Positions 24,956 through 36,547 of a stretch of DNA of 64,000 bases are shown in pieces. Source of the stretch: Streptomyces sp. NRRL WC-3605. GTDB taxonomy: Bacteria; Actinomycetota; Actinomycetes; Streptomycetales; Streptomycetaceae. The DNA lies in the NCBI RefSeq assembly GCF_001509795.1, contig NZ_LLZN01000046.1, forward strand, positions 51,163-115,162. Reading direction: 5' to 3'. The notes beneath the pieces were generated by a model. It had not been told where the DNA came from. It saw only the letters and a list, made by a program, of their open reading frames with translations, and ran no database searches. Position 1 is the stretch's first letter. Each line of letters opens with the position of its first letter. The position numbers were made by a program, and so were the translations under genes.

Positions 24956-27535
24956 GTGCCTGGCACAAACCTGACCCGCGAAGAGGCACAGCAGCGCGCG
25001 AAGCTGCTCACCGTTGACTCGTACGAGATCGATCTCGACCTCTCCGGCGCGCAGGAGGGGGGCACGTACCGGTCCGTCACGACGGTGCGTTTCGATGTCG
25101 CCGAGAACGGTGCCGACTCCTTCATCGACCTCGTGGCACCGACCGTCCACGAGGTGACCCTGAACGGAGACCAGCTCGACCCGGGCGAGGTCTTCGAGGA
25201 CTCCCGCATCACCCTGCCGGGCCTGCTCCAGGGACGCAACGTCCTGCGCGTCGTCGCCGACTGCGCGTACACCAACACCGGCGAGGGCCTGCACCGCTTC
25301 GTCGACCCCGTCGACCAGCAGGCGTACCTGTACACCCAGTTCGAGGTGCCCGACGCCCGGCGCGTGTTCGCGTCGTTCGAGCAGCCCGACCTGAAGGCCA
25401 CCTTCCAGTTCACCGTGAAGGCGCCCGAGGGCTGGACGGTCGTCTCCAACTCGCCGACGCCCGAGCCGCAGGACAACGTCTGGACGTTCGCGCCGACGCC
25501 CCGGATCTCGACGTACATCACCGCGCTCATCGCCGGCCCGTACCACTCGGTGCACAGCGTGTACGAGAAGGACGGCCAGTCCGTGCCGCTCGGCATCTAC
25601 TGCCGCCCCTCCCTCGCGGAGTACCTCGACTCGGACGCCATCTTCGAGGTCACCCGGCAGGGCTTCGACTGGTTCCAGGAGAAGTTCGACTACGCCTACC
25701 CGTTCGAGAAGTACGACCAGCTCTTCGTCCCGGAGTTCAACGCGGGCGCCATGGAGAACGCGGGCGCGGTGACCATCCGCGACCAGTACGTCTTCCGCTC
25801 CAAGGTGACCGACGCGGCGTACCTGGGCCGCGCCGAGACCATCCTGCACGAGCTGGCCCACATGTGGTTCGGCGACCTGGTCACCATGGAGTGGTGGAAC
25901 GACCTCTGGCTGAACGAGTCGTTCGCCACCTACACCTCCATCGCCTGCCAGGCGCACGCCCCCGGCACCCGCTGGCCGCACGCGTGGACGACGTTCGCCA
26001 ACCAGATGAAGACCTGGGCGTACCGGCAGGACCAGCTGCCCTCCACGCACCCGATCATGGCCGACATCCGCGACCTGGACGACGTCCTCGTCAACTTCGA
26101 CGGCATCACCTACGCCAAGGGCGCCTCCGTCCTCAAGCAGCTCGTCTCCTACGTCGGCCAGGACGAGTTCTTCCGGGGCGTGCAGGCGTACTTCAAGCGG
26201 CACGCCTTCGGCAACACCCGCCTGTCCGACCTGCTCGGCGCCCTGGAGGAGACCTCCGGCCGCGACCTGAAGACCTGGTCGAAGGCATGGCTGGAGACGG
26301 CCGGCATCAACGTGCTGCGCCCCGAGATCGAGACCGACGACAGCGGCACGATCACCTCCTTCGCGATCCGCCAGGAGGCCCCCGCGCTGCCCGCCGGCGC
26401 CAAGGGCGAGCCGACCCTGCGCCCGCACCGCATCGCGGTCGGCCTGTACAACCTCGACGAGGCCTCCGGGAAGCTGCGCCGCGACGAGCGCATCGAGCTG
26501 GACGTCGACGGCGAGCTGACCGCCGTGCCGCAGCTCACCGGCAAGCCCCGCCCGCAGGTCGTCCTGCTCAACGACGACGACCTGTCGTACGCCAAGGTCC
26601 GCCTGGACGAGCAGTCCCTCGCCTTCGTCACCGAGCACCTCGGCGACTTCGACTCCTCGCTCTCGCGCGCCCTGTGCTGGGCGTCGTCCTGGGACATGAC
26701 CCGCGACGGCGAGCTCGCCACCCGCGACTACCTCTCCCTCGTCCTGTCGGGCATCGGCAAGGAGTCCGACATCGGTGTCGTGCAGTCGCTCCAGCGCCAG
26801 GTGAAGCTGGCGATCGACCTGTACGCCGCCCCGTCCGCCCGCGAGGCGCTGCTCAACCGCTGGACGGACGCCACGCTGGCCCACCTGCGCGCGGCCGAGC
26901 CCGGCGGCGACCACCAGCTGGCGTGGGCGCGCGCGTACGCGGCCACCGCCCGCACGCCGGAGCAGCTGGACCTGCTGGAGGCCCTGCTGGACGGCTCCCA
27001 GTCCGTCGAGGGCCTGACCGTCGACACCGAGCTGCGCTGGGCGTTCGTGGAGCGCCTGGCCGCCGTCGGCCGCTTCGACGAGTCGGAGATCGCCGCCGAG
27101 TACGAGCGGGACCGCACGGCCGCCGGCGAGCGCCACGCGGCGACGGCCCGTGCCGCCCGCCCGAGCGCCGAGGCCAAGGCCGAGGCGTGGGCGTCCGTCA
27201 TCGAGTCCGACAAGCTCCCGAACGCCGTCCAGGAGTCGGTCATCGCGGGCTTCGTCCAGACCGACCAGCGCGAGCTGCTCGCCCCGTACACCGAGCGGTA
27301 CTTCGAGGTCGTCAAGGACATCTGGGGCTGCCGTTCGCACGAGATCGCCCAGCAGATCGCCATCGGCCTGTACCCGGCGCTCCAGGTCTCCGAGGAGACG
27401 CTGAACCGGACCGACGCGTGGCTGGCGGAGGCCGAGCCCAACGCGGCCCTGCGCCGGCTGGTCTCGGAGTCCCGCTCCGGGGTGGAGCGGGCGCTCAGGG
27501 CCCAGGCCGCCGACGCGGCGGCCGAGCAGGAGTAA
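24956..27535 (+). CDS. pepN: Aminopeptidase N (M1 zinc metallopeptidase)
   Basis: An 859-residue M1 enzyme that removes N-terminal residues from peptides. The substrate-binding GAMEN is at residues 264-268; the zinc site HELAH is at 298-302 with the third ligand Glu321, the exact HEXXH-x18-E spacing. The long helical C-terminal domain is complete. Starts with GTG at 24956 with GAGGAG upstream. No signal peptide, so cytoplasmic. A second M1 gene lies at 36548-39130. A strong hairpin follows its stop. Confidence 0.95.
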   Translation: MPGTNLTREEAQQRAKLLTVDSYEIDLDLSGAQEGGTYRSVTTVRFDVAENGADSFIDLVAPTVHEVTLNGDQLDPGEVFEDSRITLPGLLQGRNVLRVVADCAYTNTGEGLHRFVDPVDQQAYLYTQFEVPDARRVFASFEQPDLKATFQFTVKAPEGWTVVSNSPTPEPQDNVWTFAPTPRISTYITALIAGPYHSVHSVYEKDGQSVPLGIYCRPSLAEYLDSDAIFEVTRQGFDWFQEKFDYAYPFEKYDQLFVPEFNAGAMENAGAVTIRDQYVFRSKVTDAAYLGRAETILHELAHMWFGDLVTMEWWNDLWLNESFATYTSIACQAHAPGTRWPHAWTTFANQMKTWAYRQDQLPSTHPIMADIRDLDDVLVNFDGITYAKGASVLKQLVSYVGQDEFFRGVQAYFKRHAFGNTRLSDLLGALEETSGRDLKTWSKAWLETAGINVLRPEIETDDSGTITSFAIRQEAPALPAGAKGEPTLRPHRIAVGLYNLDEASGKLRRDERIELDVDGELTAVPQLTGKPRPQVVLLNDDDLSYAKVRLDEQSLAFVTEHLGDFDSSLSRALCWASSWDMTRDGELATRDYLSLVLSGIGKESDIGVVQSLQRQVKLAIDLYAAPSAREALLNRWTDATLAHLRAAEPGGDHQLAWARAYAATARTPEQLDLLEALLDGSQSVEGLTVDTELRWAFVERLAAVGRFDESEIAAEYERDRTAAGERHAATARAARPSAEAKAEAWASVIESDKLPNAVQESVIAGFVQTDQRELLAPYTERYFEVVKDIWGCRSHEIAQQIAIGLYPALQVSEETLNRTDAWLAEAEPNAALRRLVSESRSGVERALRAQAADAAAEQE

Positions 27536-27543
27536 CCGCTCCC

Positions 27544-27594
27544 GCCGAAGCCGAAGCTGAAGGAAGCCCAAGGAAGCCGAAGCCGAAGCCGAAG
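27544..27594 (+). repeat. GAAGCC hexamer-rich tract after pepN
   Basis: Directly after the pepN stop the sequence runs through six or more GAAGCC-like hexamers before the terminator stem. It is non-coding and looks like replication slippage in the spacer. Confidence 0.7.
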
Positions 27595-27626
27595 GGGCGC
27601 CCACCGCAGCCGGTGGGCGCCCCTTC
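27591..27626. terminator. Bidirectional terminator between pepN and asd
   Basis: Perfect 15-bp arms (27591-27605 and 27612-27626) with a 6-base loop, GAAGGGGCGCCCACC pairing exactly. It sits between convergent pepN and asd and should end both transcripts. Confidence 0.9.
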
Positions 27627-27644
27627 GCCGTGCCGGCGCGGCGG

Positions 27645-30306
<2,662 letters not shown>

Positions 30307-30310
30307 CGAA

Positions 30311-30340
30311 GGGGCGGGCGCCCAGCCGGACGCCCGCCCC
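30311..30340. terminator. Bidirectional terminator hairpin
   Basis: Perfect 10-bp arms GGGGCGGGCG (30311-30320) and CGCCCGCCCC (30331-30340), 10-base loop. Lies between the convergent anti-sigma-like gene and the subtilase gene, close to both stops. Confidence 0.8.
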
Positions 30341-30358
30341 GAAGGCCCTGCCCCGTGG

Positions 30359-33300
30359 TTACGGAGTGACCTTCTCGATCTTCACGCTGGCCACGCCCGC
30401 GGTGGTGCCACGCGCGTTCAGCAGCTGCACCTGGCCGAAGAACTCACGGCCGGCCGGCGCCTCCGCGGCCGCGGTGACCGTGGCGTCGACCTCGACCGAG
30501 GCACCCGTGGCGAGCTTCACCGGCGCCGACTCGTCCACCGTGACGGTGCCGAGGGAGGCGGAGAAGAACACGTCCAGGTAGTCGTACGCCGTCGTGCCGC
30601 TCGGCACCGAGTAACCGGCCACCTCGATGGTGTACGTGCCGGCGGCCGGCTTCGCGATGGAGACGGCCTCCTCGGAGTCGCCGTCCGCGGAGCTGGCGAC
30701 CTGGTTGCCGGCCGCGTCGTAGACGGCCAGGTCGAGGTCGGCGGCCGTGTCGGAGACGTTGCCGATGGAGACGTCCAGCGACGCGGCGCCCGCGGGCACC
30801 TCGACCGTGGTGGCCTGCGTGTCGCCCTCCGTGATCGACGGACGCGCCGACTTCGAGGAGCCGAGCGGACCGCCGGTCAGCTTGCCGTCGATCGCGGCGT
30901 ACTTGTTCGTCACCTTCCAGGAGGCGGCGGCCGGGGTGCCGACCTTCGCCTCGGGGATGGTCACGGTCGCCGGGTCGAACGCCGCGCCGAGCACGGTGAC
31001 GTCCAGCTTGAACGGGTTGTCGAGCAGCGGCGAGGTGCGGCGCGCCTCGACCTCGATCTCCCAGACGCCGGGCTGCGGGTCGGCGTACGCGCGCACGTCC
31101 GGCTTGCAGCCGTTGCCGTCGAGGTAGTTGTTGTAGCAGTACGGGGTGCCCGTGTTGTCCGACGGGACGCCGTAGGGGTGGATGGCGATGAACCGGGTCT
31201 GGCTCTTGTCCTTCAGCCCGCCGATCGCGACCTCCAGCGACTTGGCGCCCTCGGGCACGGTCACGAAGTGGGAGACGGTGCTGTTGCGCTGGACCGAACC
31301 GGACGCCGCGTAGGTGTACTTCAGCGGCGCCGAGACCACGACCGTGTTGAGGACCAGCTTGTCCGTGCCCACGGTGCGCGGGTCGTCGACCTCGAGGATC
31401 GCGCTCTTGATGCCGGCCGAGGACGGCTTCGCGGAGATCTGGACGGTGACCGGCTTGTTCAGGCCGAGACGGATCTCGTCCGAACCGACGATCTTGAAGG
31501 TGCCCCCGGCGTTGTTCTCCAGGTGCAGCTCGTGGCGGATCGCCTTGTCCTCACCGGACGTACGGGTGATGGTGACGTCGTACGTCTTCTTCTGGCCGGC
31601 CTTGAGGCCGCCCTCGCGGTCGTAGATGCCGGTGCCGTGGCCCGGCGTCTTCAGGAACTGGTCGATCGCGGTGTCGACCGGCGCGTCGACCGTGTACTCG
31701 TGGGCGGTGGCGCCCTTCTTGATGGACTTCCAGGCGTCCACGATGTTGATGAGGCCGGCACCCTCCTCGTACGCCTGCACACCCTTGATGTGGTCGGCGG
31801 TCGAGGTCAGCGCGGTGCGCAGTTTCGCCGGGGTGAGGGCGATGCGGTCCTGCTTGGCGGCGCTCAGCAGCAGCGCCGAGGCGCCGGCGGCCTGCGGGGA
31901 CGCCATCGAGGTGCCCTGCAGCATCGAGTAGCCGGCCGGCAGCGCGTAGCCCGCCTCGGCGACCGGGCCGCCGGGCAGCCAGGTCTGCGTGGTGTTGATC
32001 GCGGCACCCGGGGCGGAGAGCGTCGGGGTGAAGCCGCCGTCCTCACGCGGACCGCGCGAGGAGAACGGCATCATCGCGTACTTCTTCTCCACGGCCGAGC
32101 CGTAGTTGGCGGCCCACGTCTCCTTGGAGATGGTCGCGCCGACCGAGATGACCTTGTCGGCCAGACCGGGGTCGCCGATGGTGTTCGCGCCGGGGCCGGA
32201 GTTGCCCGCGGAGATCACCAGCTGCACGCCGTAGGTGTCGATGAGGCGCGTGTAGAGCTCGGCGCGCGCGTTGTTGCCGTCGTTCAGCGCCGGGAGGCCG
32301 CCGATGGACATGTTGACGATGTCGACGCCGCGGTTGACGACGAGGTCGATCATGCCCTCGGTCAGCGCCACGTTGGTGCAGCCGCCGGACCAGGTGCAGG
32401 CGCGCGAGGCGACCAGCTTGGCGCCGGGCGCCGCGCCGTTCATCTTGCCGCCGAACAGGCCGTTCGCGGCGGTGATGCCGGCGACGTGCGTGCCGTGCTC
32501 CGACTCGATGACGCCGATGTTGACGAAGTCGACCTTCTTGCCGACCCAGTCGCCGCCGTACGGGTCCATCGGCACGTCCTTGCGGATCTGCACGACGAAC
32601 GGCTGGCGCTCCACCACGTCGGTGGACGGGTCGTCGGTGCCGAAGTACCCGATCTGGTAGCCGTCCTTGTACGGCTTCATCGGGGTGTCGTCACCGAAGT
32701 CGGCGTTGTTGTTGAGGTCGACGCGGACCGTGCCGTTCGCGGCGTCGTACAGGACGCCCCAGGTGTCGGTCGTGTCGCCGTCGCGGTTCGCGTCGCCGGC
32801 GGCGTCACCGCCGGTGGTGTACGACTCCGCGAAGGTGCTCACCTGGTACGAACCGGCGGGCGCCTTCCAGGTCTTGCCGCCGTAGGTGAAGGAGGGGCCG
32901 GAGACGGAGGTCGTCATCGGCCGCCAGGTGCGGTCGCCGTCGACGATCGGGTCGGTCGCGGTGACCCAGTCGACGATCTTGCGCTCGCCGGTGGTGGTCT
33001 TCTGGAGCGCGGGGTGACCCAGGTCGATACCGGAGTCCAGGATGCCGATGGTGATGCCGCGGCCGTCCGCCTTCGGGTTCTTCTTCACGAAGTCGACGGC
33101 GCCCGTCTCGAAGGACGGGTTGTACGGGTTCTCCGCGGGGGTCCGCTTGTCCGGACCGGCGTACTTGGCCGCCGAGGCCGTCGACTTCTTCGTCGAGACG
33201 GCCGGGTCGTCCAGCGGGATCTCCTGGCGCAGGTCGATGCCGTGCACGGAGGAGAGCTTCGTCGCGGCGGAGATCGCCGCTTCGGCCTTGCGGGTGGGGA

Positions 33301-33646
33301 CCGTCGCCCGGACGTAACCGAGCTTGTCGTAGCTCTGGCCCACCGAGCCGACCGCGTCCAGCTGCTCGGCGACCTTCTCGGTCTGGCCGGGCGCGGTCGC
33401 GACCATCATGGTGACGTACTTCTCGCCGGACGCCTTGGCGTCGGCCAGGCGGTCGGCGTCGTCCGAACCGAGCTTGTCGTGCGCGGACTTCACACTGGGG
33501 TCCGCCGTCGCGGGAGCGGTGTCGGCCGCGACGGCGAGGGGTATCGGCCCTGCCGCGGAGAGCGCGGCGACCAGGCCGGCGGCCACGGCTATGCGCACCG
33601 CGCGTCTCGCGCCCGGCTTCGGTTCGCGCTGGGGGCTGTTGATCAT
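30359..33646 (-). CDS. Secreted subtilisin-like serine protease (S8 family)
   Basis: A 1095-residue extracellular protease. A signal peptide ends near ALSAAGPIPLAVA. An I9-like propeptide follows (KYVTMMVATAPGQTEKVAEQLD). The S8 catalytic triad is visible: Asp in GILDSGIDLGHP, His in IESEHGTHVAGI, and Ser in LQGTSMASPQAAG; the oxyanion Asn is in VISAGNSGPG. A long insertion separates Asp and His, and several beta-rich domains follow. Start at 33646 gives AAGGG a proper spacing; an ATG six bases earlier would abut the site. Close to tripeptidyl-peptidase-like S8A enzymes of Streptomyces. Confidence 0.93.
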   Translation of the reverse strand: MINSPQREPKPGARRAVRIAVAAGLVAALSAAGPIPLAVAADTAPATADPSVKSAHDKLGSDDADRLADAKASGEKYVTMMVATAPGQTEKVAEQLDAVGSVGQSYDKLGYVRATVPTRKAEAAISAATKLSSVHGIDLRQEIPLDDPAVSTKKSTASAAKYAGPDKRTPAENPYNPSFETGAVDFVKKNPKADGRGITIGILDSGIDLGHPALQKTTTGERKIVDWVTATDPIVDGDRTWRPMTTSVSGPSFTYGGKTWKAPAGSYQVSTFAESYTTGGDAAGDANRDGDTTDTWGVLYDAANGTVRVDLNNNADFGDDTPMKPYKDGYQIGYFGTDDPSTDVVERQPFVVQIRKDVPMDPYGGDWVGKKVDFVNIGVIESEHGTHVAGITAANGLFGGKMNGAAPGAKLVASRACTWSGGCTNVALTEGMIDLVVNRGVDIVNMSIGGLPALNDGNNARAELYTRLIDTYGVQLVISAGNSGPGANTIGDPGLADKVISVGATISKETWAANYGSAVEKKYAMMPFSSRGPREDGGFTPTLSAPGAAINTTQTWLPGGPVAEAGYALPAGYSMLQGTSMASPQAAGASALLLSAAKQDRIALTPAKLRTALTSTADHIKGVQAYEEGAGLINIVDAWKSIKKGATAHEYTVDAPVDTAIDQFLKTPGHGTGIYDREGGLKAGQKKTYDVTITRTSGEDKAIRHELHLENNAGGTFKIVGSDEIRLGLNKPVTVQISAKPSSAGIKSAILEVDDPRTVGTDKLVLNTVVVSAPLKYTYAASGSVQRNSTVSHFVTVPEGAKSLEVAIGGLKDKSQTRFIAIHPYGVPSDNTGTPYCYNNYLDGNGCKPDVRAYADPQPGVWEIEVEARRTSPLLDNPFKLDVTVLGAAFDPATVTIPEAKVGTPAAASWKVTNKYAAIDGKLTGGPLGSSKSARPSITEGDTQATTVEVPAGAASLDVSIGNVSDTAADLDLAVYDAAGNQVASSADGDSEEAVSIAKPAAGTYTIEVAGYSVPSGTTAYDYLDVFFSASLGTVTVDESAPVKLATGASVEVDATVTAAAEAPAGREFFGQVQLLNARGTTAGVASVKIEKVTP

Positions 33647-33686
33647 CGGCATCCCTTGGAGGTAAAGGAGCATCGGGCGTCCGGAA

Positions 33687-33706
33687 TGCGATCCCGAACG
33701 ATCGCA
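33687..33706. promoter_or_regulatory. Palindrome in the subtilase 5' region
   Basis: Perfect 7-bp arms TGCGATC (33687-33693) and GATCGCA (33700-33706) with a 6-base spacer lie about 41-60 bp before the protease start. The size and symmetry fit a repressor operator. The binding protein is unknown. Confidence 0.5.
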
Positions 33707-34006
33707 CAGCTTTATGCAAGGGAAGGGCGATAGGGAAGAGTTGACCGAATCGAAATGGACTGATGGGGAAAACCCCCTATGACTTTGCGGGTGATCAGCC
33801 GTCAAAGAGGGCAAGCCGCACGAGGGGTTCCGGCACCCCTCGGCAGCCCTCATCCGTCTCAGTATCCGGACACGAGGTCACGGCCGTCCGCCCGTCCGCA
33901 CCTGACCGAAACGGGCTCAACCCCCGTCCCCCGCTCAACTCCCGCCGCTCCCGCCCGGTCTCTCCCCCCGACCGCGCTCGACGTGAGCGCACGAAGGGGG
34001 AGAGAC
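33707..34006. other. Divergent promoter region, subtilase and serine hydrolase
   Basis: The full spacer between the two divergent secreted-enzyme genes is 360 bp. It is less GC-rich near 33715-33790 (GAATCGAAATGG and GGGGAAAACCCCC stretches), where the promoters probably lie. Reading frames through it are not supported by ribosome sites. No further repeats were seen. Confidence 0.5.
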
Positions 34007-35200
34007 ATGAACGTACGGACCACCCGCGCGGCCCTCGTGACGGCCACGGCGGTGGCGCTGTCGGCGGCCCTGGTGGCGCCGGCGGTGGCGGCTCCGTCCG
34101 GGACCGGGCACGCGGCGACGCGCGCGGCAGCCGAGGCCGTCGTCGAGGCGGGCGTGCCGGGCGTGACCGTCACCGCGAGGGACGGCCGGGGCATCTGGTC
34201 GGCGACGGCGGGCGTCGGCCGGATCGGGACGGGACAGCCGCGGTCGGCCGACGACCGGTACCGGGTCGGCAGCATCACGAAGACGTTCGTCGCGACCGTC
34301 GTGCTCCAACTGGAGGCGGAGGGGCGGCTGTCACTGGACGACACGGTGGAGAAGTGGCTTCCGGGCCTCGTGCGGGGCCACGGCCACGACGGGCGCCGCA
34401 TCACCCTGCGGCAGCTCCTCAACCACACCAGCGGCGTCTCCGACTACACCACCGACCCCGGCTTCGTACGCGACCACTTCGCCAAGGACGGCTTCTTCGA
34501 GCACCGCTACGACACGAGGAGGCCGAGGGACCTGGTCGCCGTCGCCATGCGGCACGAGCCGGAGTTCGCGCCCGGCGCGCGGTGGAGCTATTCCAACACC
34601 AACTACGTGCTCGCGGGCCTCGTGATCGAGAAGGTCACCGGGCACTCGTACGGCACCGAGGTCGAGCGGCGCGTCATCCGGCCGCTGCGGCTGACGGCCA
34701 CCTCCGTGCCCGGCACCCGGGTGACCATGCCGCGCCCCAGCAGCCGCGCCTACGGCAAGCTGGCCGACACGGCGACGGGGCCGACGTACGACGTCACCGA
34801 GCTCAACCCCTCGATCGCGTACGCGGCGGGGGAGATGATCTCCGACTCGAAGGATCTCGACCGCTTCTACACGGCTCTGCTGCGCGGCCGGCTGCTTCCG
34901 CGCGAGCAGCTGAACGAGATGACCGCGACCGTGCCCGCCGTCGCGAACGTCCGGTACGGACTGGGCCTGATGCGCGTCGAGCTGTCCTGCGGGGTCACGG
35001 TCTGGGGCCACGGCGGCGGCATCCACGGCTCCGTCTCGGACGTGGCCGTCACCCGGGACGGCCGGCACGCCCTCGCCGTCAACCTCAACGGCGACTGGGC
35101 GGGCGGCACCGAGGCGGTCGTCGAGGCCGAGTTCTGCGGCAAGGACGCCGGGACCACCGCCGCCAAGCAGGTCCACCCGAGCCGTCCCGCCCTGCGCTGA
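34007..35200 (+). CDS. Secreted serine hydrolase, D,D-carboxypeptidase/beta-lactamase class C type
   Basis: A 397-residue exported protein. The signal peptide ends VAPAVAA. Active-site motifs are the SxxK serine in RVGSITKTF, YxN in RWSYSNTNYVLAG, and HxG in VWGHGGGIHG (in place of KTG). Secreted D-alanyl-D-alanine carboxypeptidases of Streptomyces (R61 type) share this layout. The ATG at 34007 has AGGGGGAGAG directly upstream; reading further 5' enters the promoter region. Confidence 0.88.
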   Translation: MNVRTTRAALVTATAVALSAALVAPAVAAPSGTGHAATRAAAEAVVEAGVPGVTVTARDGRGIWSATAGVGRIGTGQPRSADDRYRVGSITKTFVATVVLQLEAEGRLSLDDTVEKWLPGLVRGHGHDGRRITLRQLLNHTSGVSDYTTDPGFVRDHFAKDGFFEHRYDTRRPRDLVAVAMRHEPEFAPGARWSYSNTNYVLAGLVIEKVTGHSYGTEVERRVIRPLRLTATSVPGTRVTMPRPSSRAYGKLADTATGPTYDVTELNPSIAYAAGEMISDSKDLDRFYTALLRGRLLPREQLNEMTATVPAVANVRYGLGLMRVELSCGVTVWGHGGGIHGSVSDVAVTRDGRHALAVNLNGDWAGGTEAVVEAEFCGKDAGTTAAKQVHPSRPALR

Positions 35201-35210
35201 CCTGGCGAGG

Positions 35211-35232
35211 GGGGCCGCGTGATGGCGGCCCC
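35211..35232. terminator. Terminator hairpin after the serine hydrolase
   Basis: Arms GGGGCCGC (35211-35218) and GCGGCCCC (35225-35232) with a 6-base loop, followed by a pyrimidine-rich stretch. It lies ten bases after the hydrolase stop, before the convergent nuclease-like gene. Confidence 0.65.
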
Positions 35233-35276
35233 TCCTTCCCCCTCCCCTGCCCCCTGACCGGCGTTCAGGTGGGTCA

Positions 35277-36338
35277 CTAGCGGGGCAGCACCACGACGTA
35301 CGCGGCCGGATCGCGGTCGACCGCCGCCATCAGGGCCGTACGGACCACCGCCGCCTGCTGCTCCATCCCGTGGCGCAGCTTCTTCGGGGTGATGTGGACG
35401 ACCGTGATGCCGAGGCGCTCCAGCGTCTCCCGCTTGCGGGCGTACTCGGACCACTCGGTGTCGTCGTCGCCCCGATCGCCCTGGCGGGGCGCGCGGGTGT
35501 CCAGTTCGACCGCCACCGAGTGCTCCGGCCAGAAGGCGTCCAGGCCGCCGAGGTGGGGGCCGCCGGGCAGCCGCAGGTCCACGTTCCACACCGGGTCCGG
35601 CAGGCCGTGCTCGCGGACCATCGTGTAGAGCAGGTCCTCCGCGCGGGCCCGGCCCTCGGCGAGCAGGGAGTCCACCGCGTCCACCACGTGCGGGCGGTTC
35701 AGCAGCTTCGCCTGCGTCAGCTCCCGTACGACCGCGGCCGGTTCGCAGTGGCCGCCGCGCACGGCCTCGGTGAGCAGCCGGCGGACGGCGCGGGCGTCCT
35801 TCAGCTCCGCCACCGCGTCGGCCAGCGCGCGCGGCACCGGCGCCACCGGCAGCCCCGTGACCTGCTCCGGGACGGGCAGCGCGGCGGTGCGCAGGACGCG
35901 GGCGCAGCCCGTGGAGCGCAGCCGGCGCAGCCGCGGCACCAGGACGTCGACGGTGTCCAGCGCGGTGAGCGGCGGGGCGGCCGAGAAGCCGTGCAGGGTC
36001 AGGGCGGCGAGCCCGGTGATCATCGCTTCGGCGTAGGCGGGCGCGGCGGGCGCCTCGCCCCCGCTGGGCTGGGCGGGCACCCCGGCCGCCCGCTCGCGCG
36101 CGGCGTACATCAGCACCGCGTGCAGCCGCTCCTCGCTGGTGGGCGGCCCGGGGTGGAGCAGGTAGACGCCGGGCAGGAGCTGCTGCCAGGGGCCGCCCGG
36201 CCGGCACTGCTCGTTCGTCTCGGCGGCGGAGACCCCGTGGGCCTTGAGGCGGGCGGCCGTCATGACTCGGCGGTGGACCTCGGAGAGGTGGTGCAGGGGG
36301 CGGGGGGAGAGGGGGGAGAGCGGGGTGTTGTGGTTCAT
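35277..36338 (-). CDS. Hypothetical protein with a C-terminal PD-(D/E)XK-like domain
   Basis: A 353-residue protein I cannot assign to a named gene. Its N-terminal half has a helix-rich segment (RVMTAARLKAHGVSAAETNE) and a beta-rich GVYLLHPGP region, as in AbiEi-like proteins. The C-terminal 100 residues, with LGGLDAFWPEHSVAVELDTR, a Lys-Arg helix (YARKRETLERLGITVVHIT) and a final strand, resemble DUF559/Vsr-type PD-(D/E)XK nucleases: Asp, then ExD, then an Arg-rich helix. The start at 36338 has only a weak ribosome site. Confidence 0.7.
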   Translation of the reverse strand: MNHNTPLSPLSPRPLHHLSEVHRRVMTAARLKAHGVSAAETNEQCRPGGPWQQLLPGVYLLHPGPPTSEERLHAVLMYAARERAAGVPAQPSGGEAPAAPAYAEAMITGLAALTLHGFSAAPPLTALDTVDVLVPRLRRLRSTGCARVLRTAALPVPEQVTGLPVAPVPRALADAVAELKDARAVRRLLTEAVRGGHCEPAAVVRELTQAKLLNRPHVVDAVDSLLAEGRARAEDLLYTMVREHGLPDPVWNVDLRLPGGPHLGGLDAFWPEHSVAVELDTRAPRQGDRGDDDTEWSEYARKRETLERLGITVVHITPKKLRHGMEQQAAVVRTALMAAVDRDPAAYVVVLPR

Positions 36339-36452
36339 GCCCCGGAGGCTTCCGCGTCCGATGAGCCCTTTAACCGCTGTTACACGCCCGTCGACAAATG
36401 CGGACAACACCGCACTAAAGGACGGGTGTTCGGATGCCGACTAGGCACGGAA

Positions 36453-36485
36453 AACCCCTGGTCCGTTCGGGTGGGACCAGGGGTT
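36453..36485. terminator. Terminator hairpin downstream of the second pepN
   Basis: Perfect 12-bp arms AACCCCTGGTCC (36453-36464) and GGACCAGGGGTT (36474-36485) with a 9-base loop. It lies 60-95 bp past the minus-strand pepN paralogue stop and should end that transcript before the nuclease-like gene. On the minus strand a TTCCG run follows. A smaller GTTACGG/CCGTAAC stem (36483-36513) lies beside it. Confidence 0.8.
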
Positions 36486-36547
36486 ACGGCTGCTATTGCC
36501 TGAATTCCGTAACGGTCACGGACCGCCGTGATCGTTGGCCAAAGGTG

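Noticed and set aside
33779..34006. N-terminal extension of the serine hydrolase
   Set aside because: The ribosome site AGGGGGAGAG lies just before the ATG at 34007 and the signal peptide begins there.
36483..36513. A tRNA-like fold around the GTTACGG/CCGTAAC stem after the second aminopeptidase
   Set aside because: There is no cloverleaf or acceptor stem, so it is treated as part of the terminator region.
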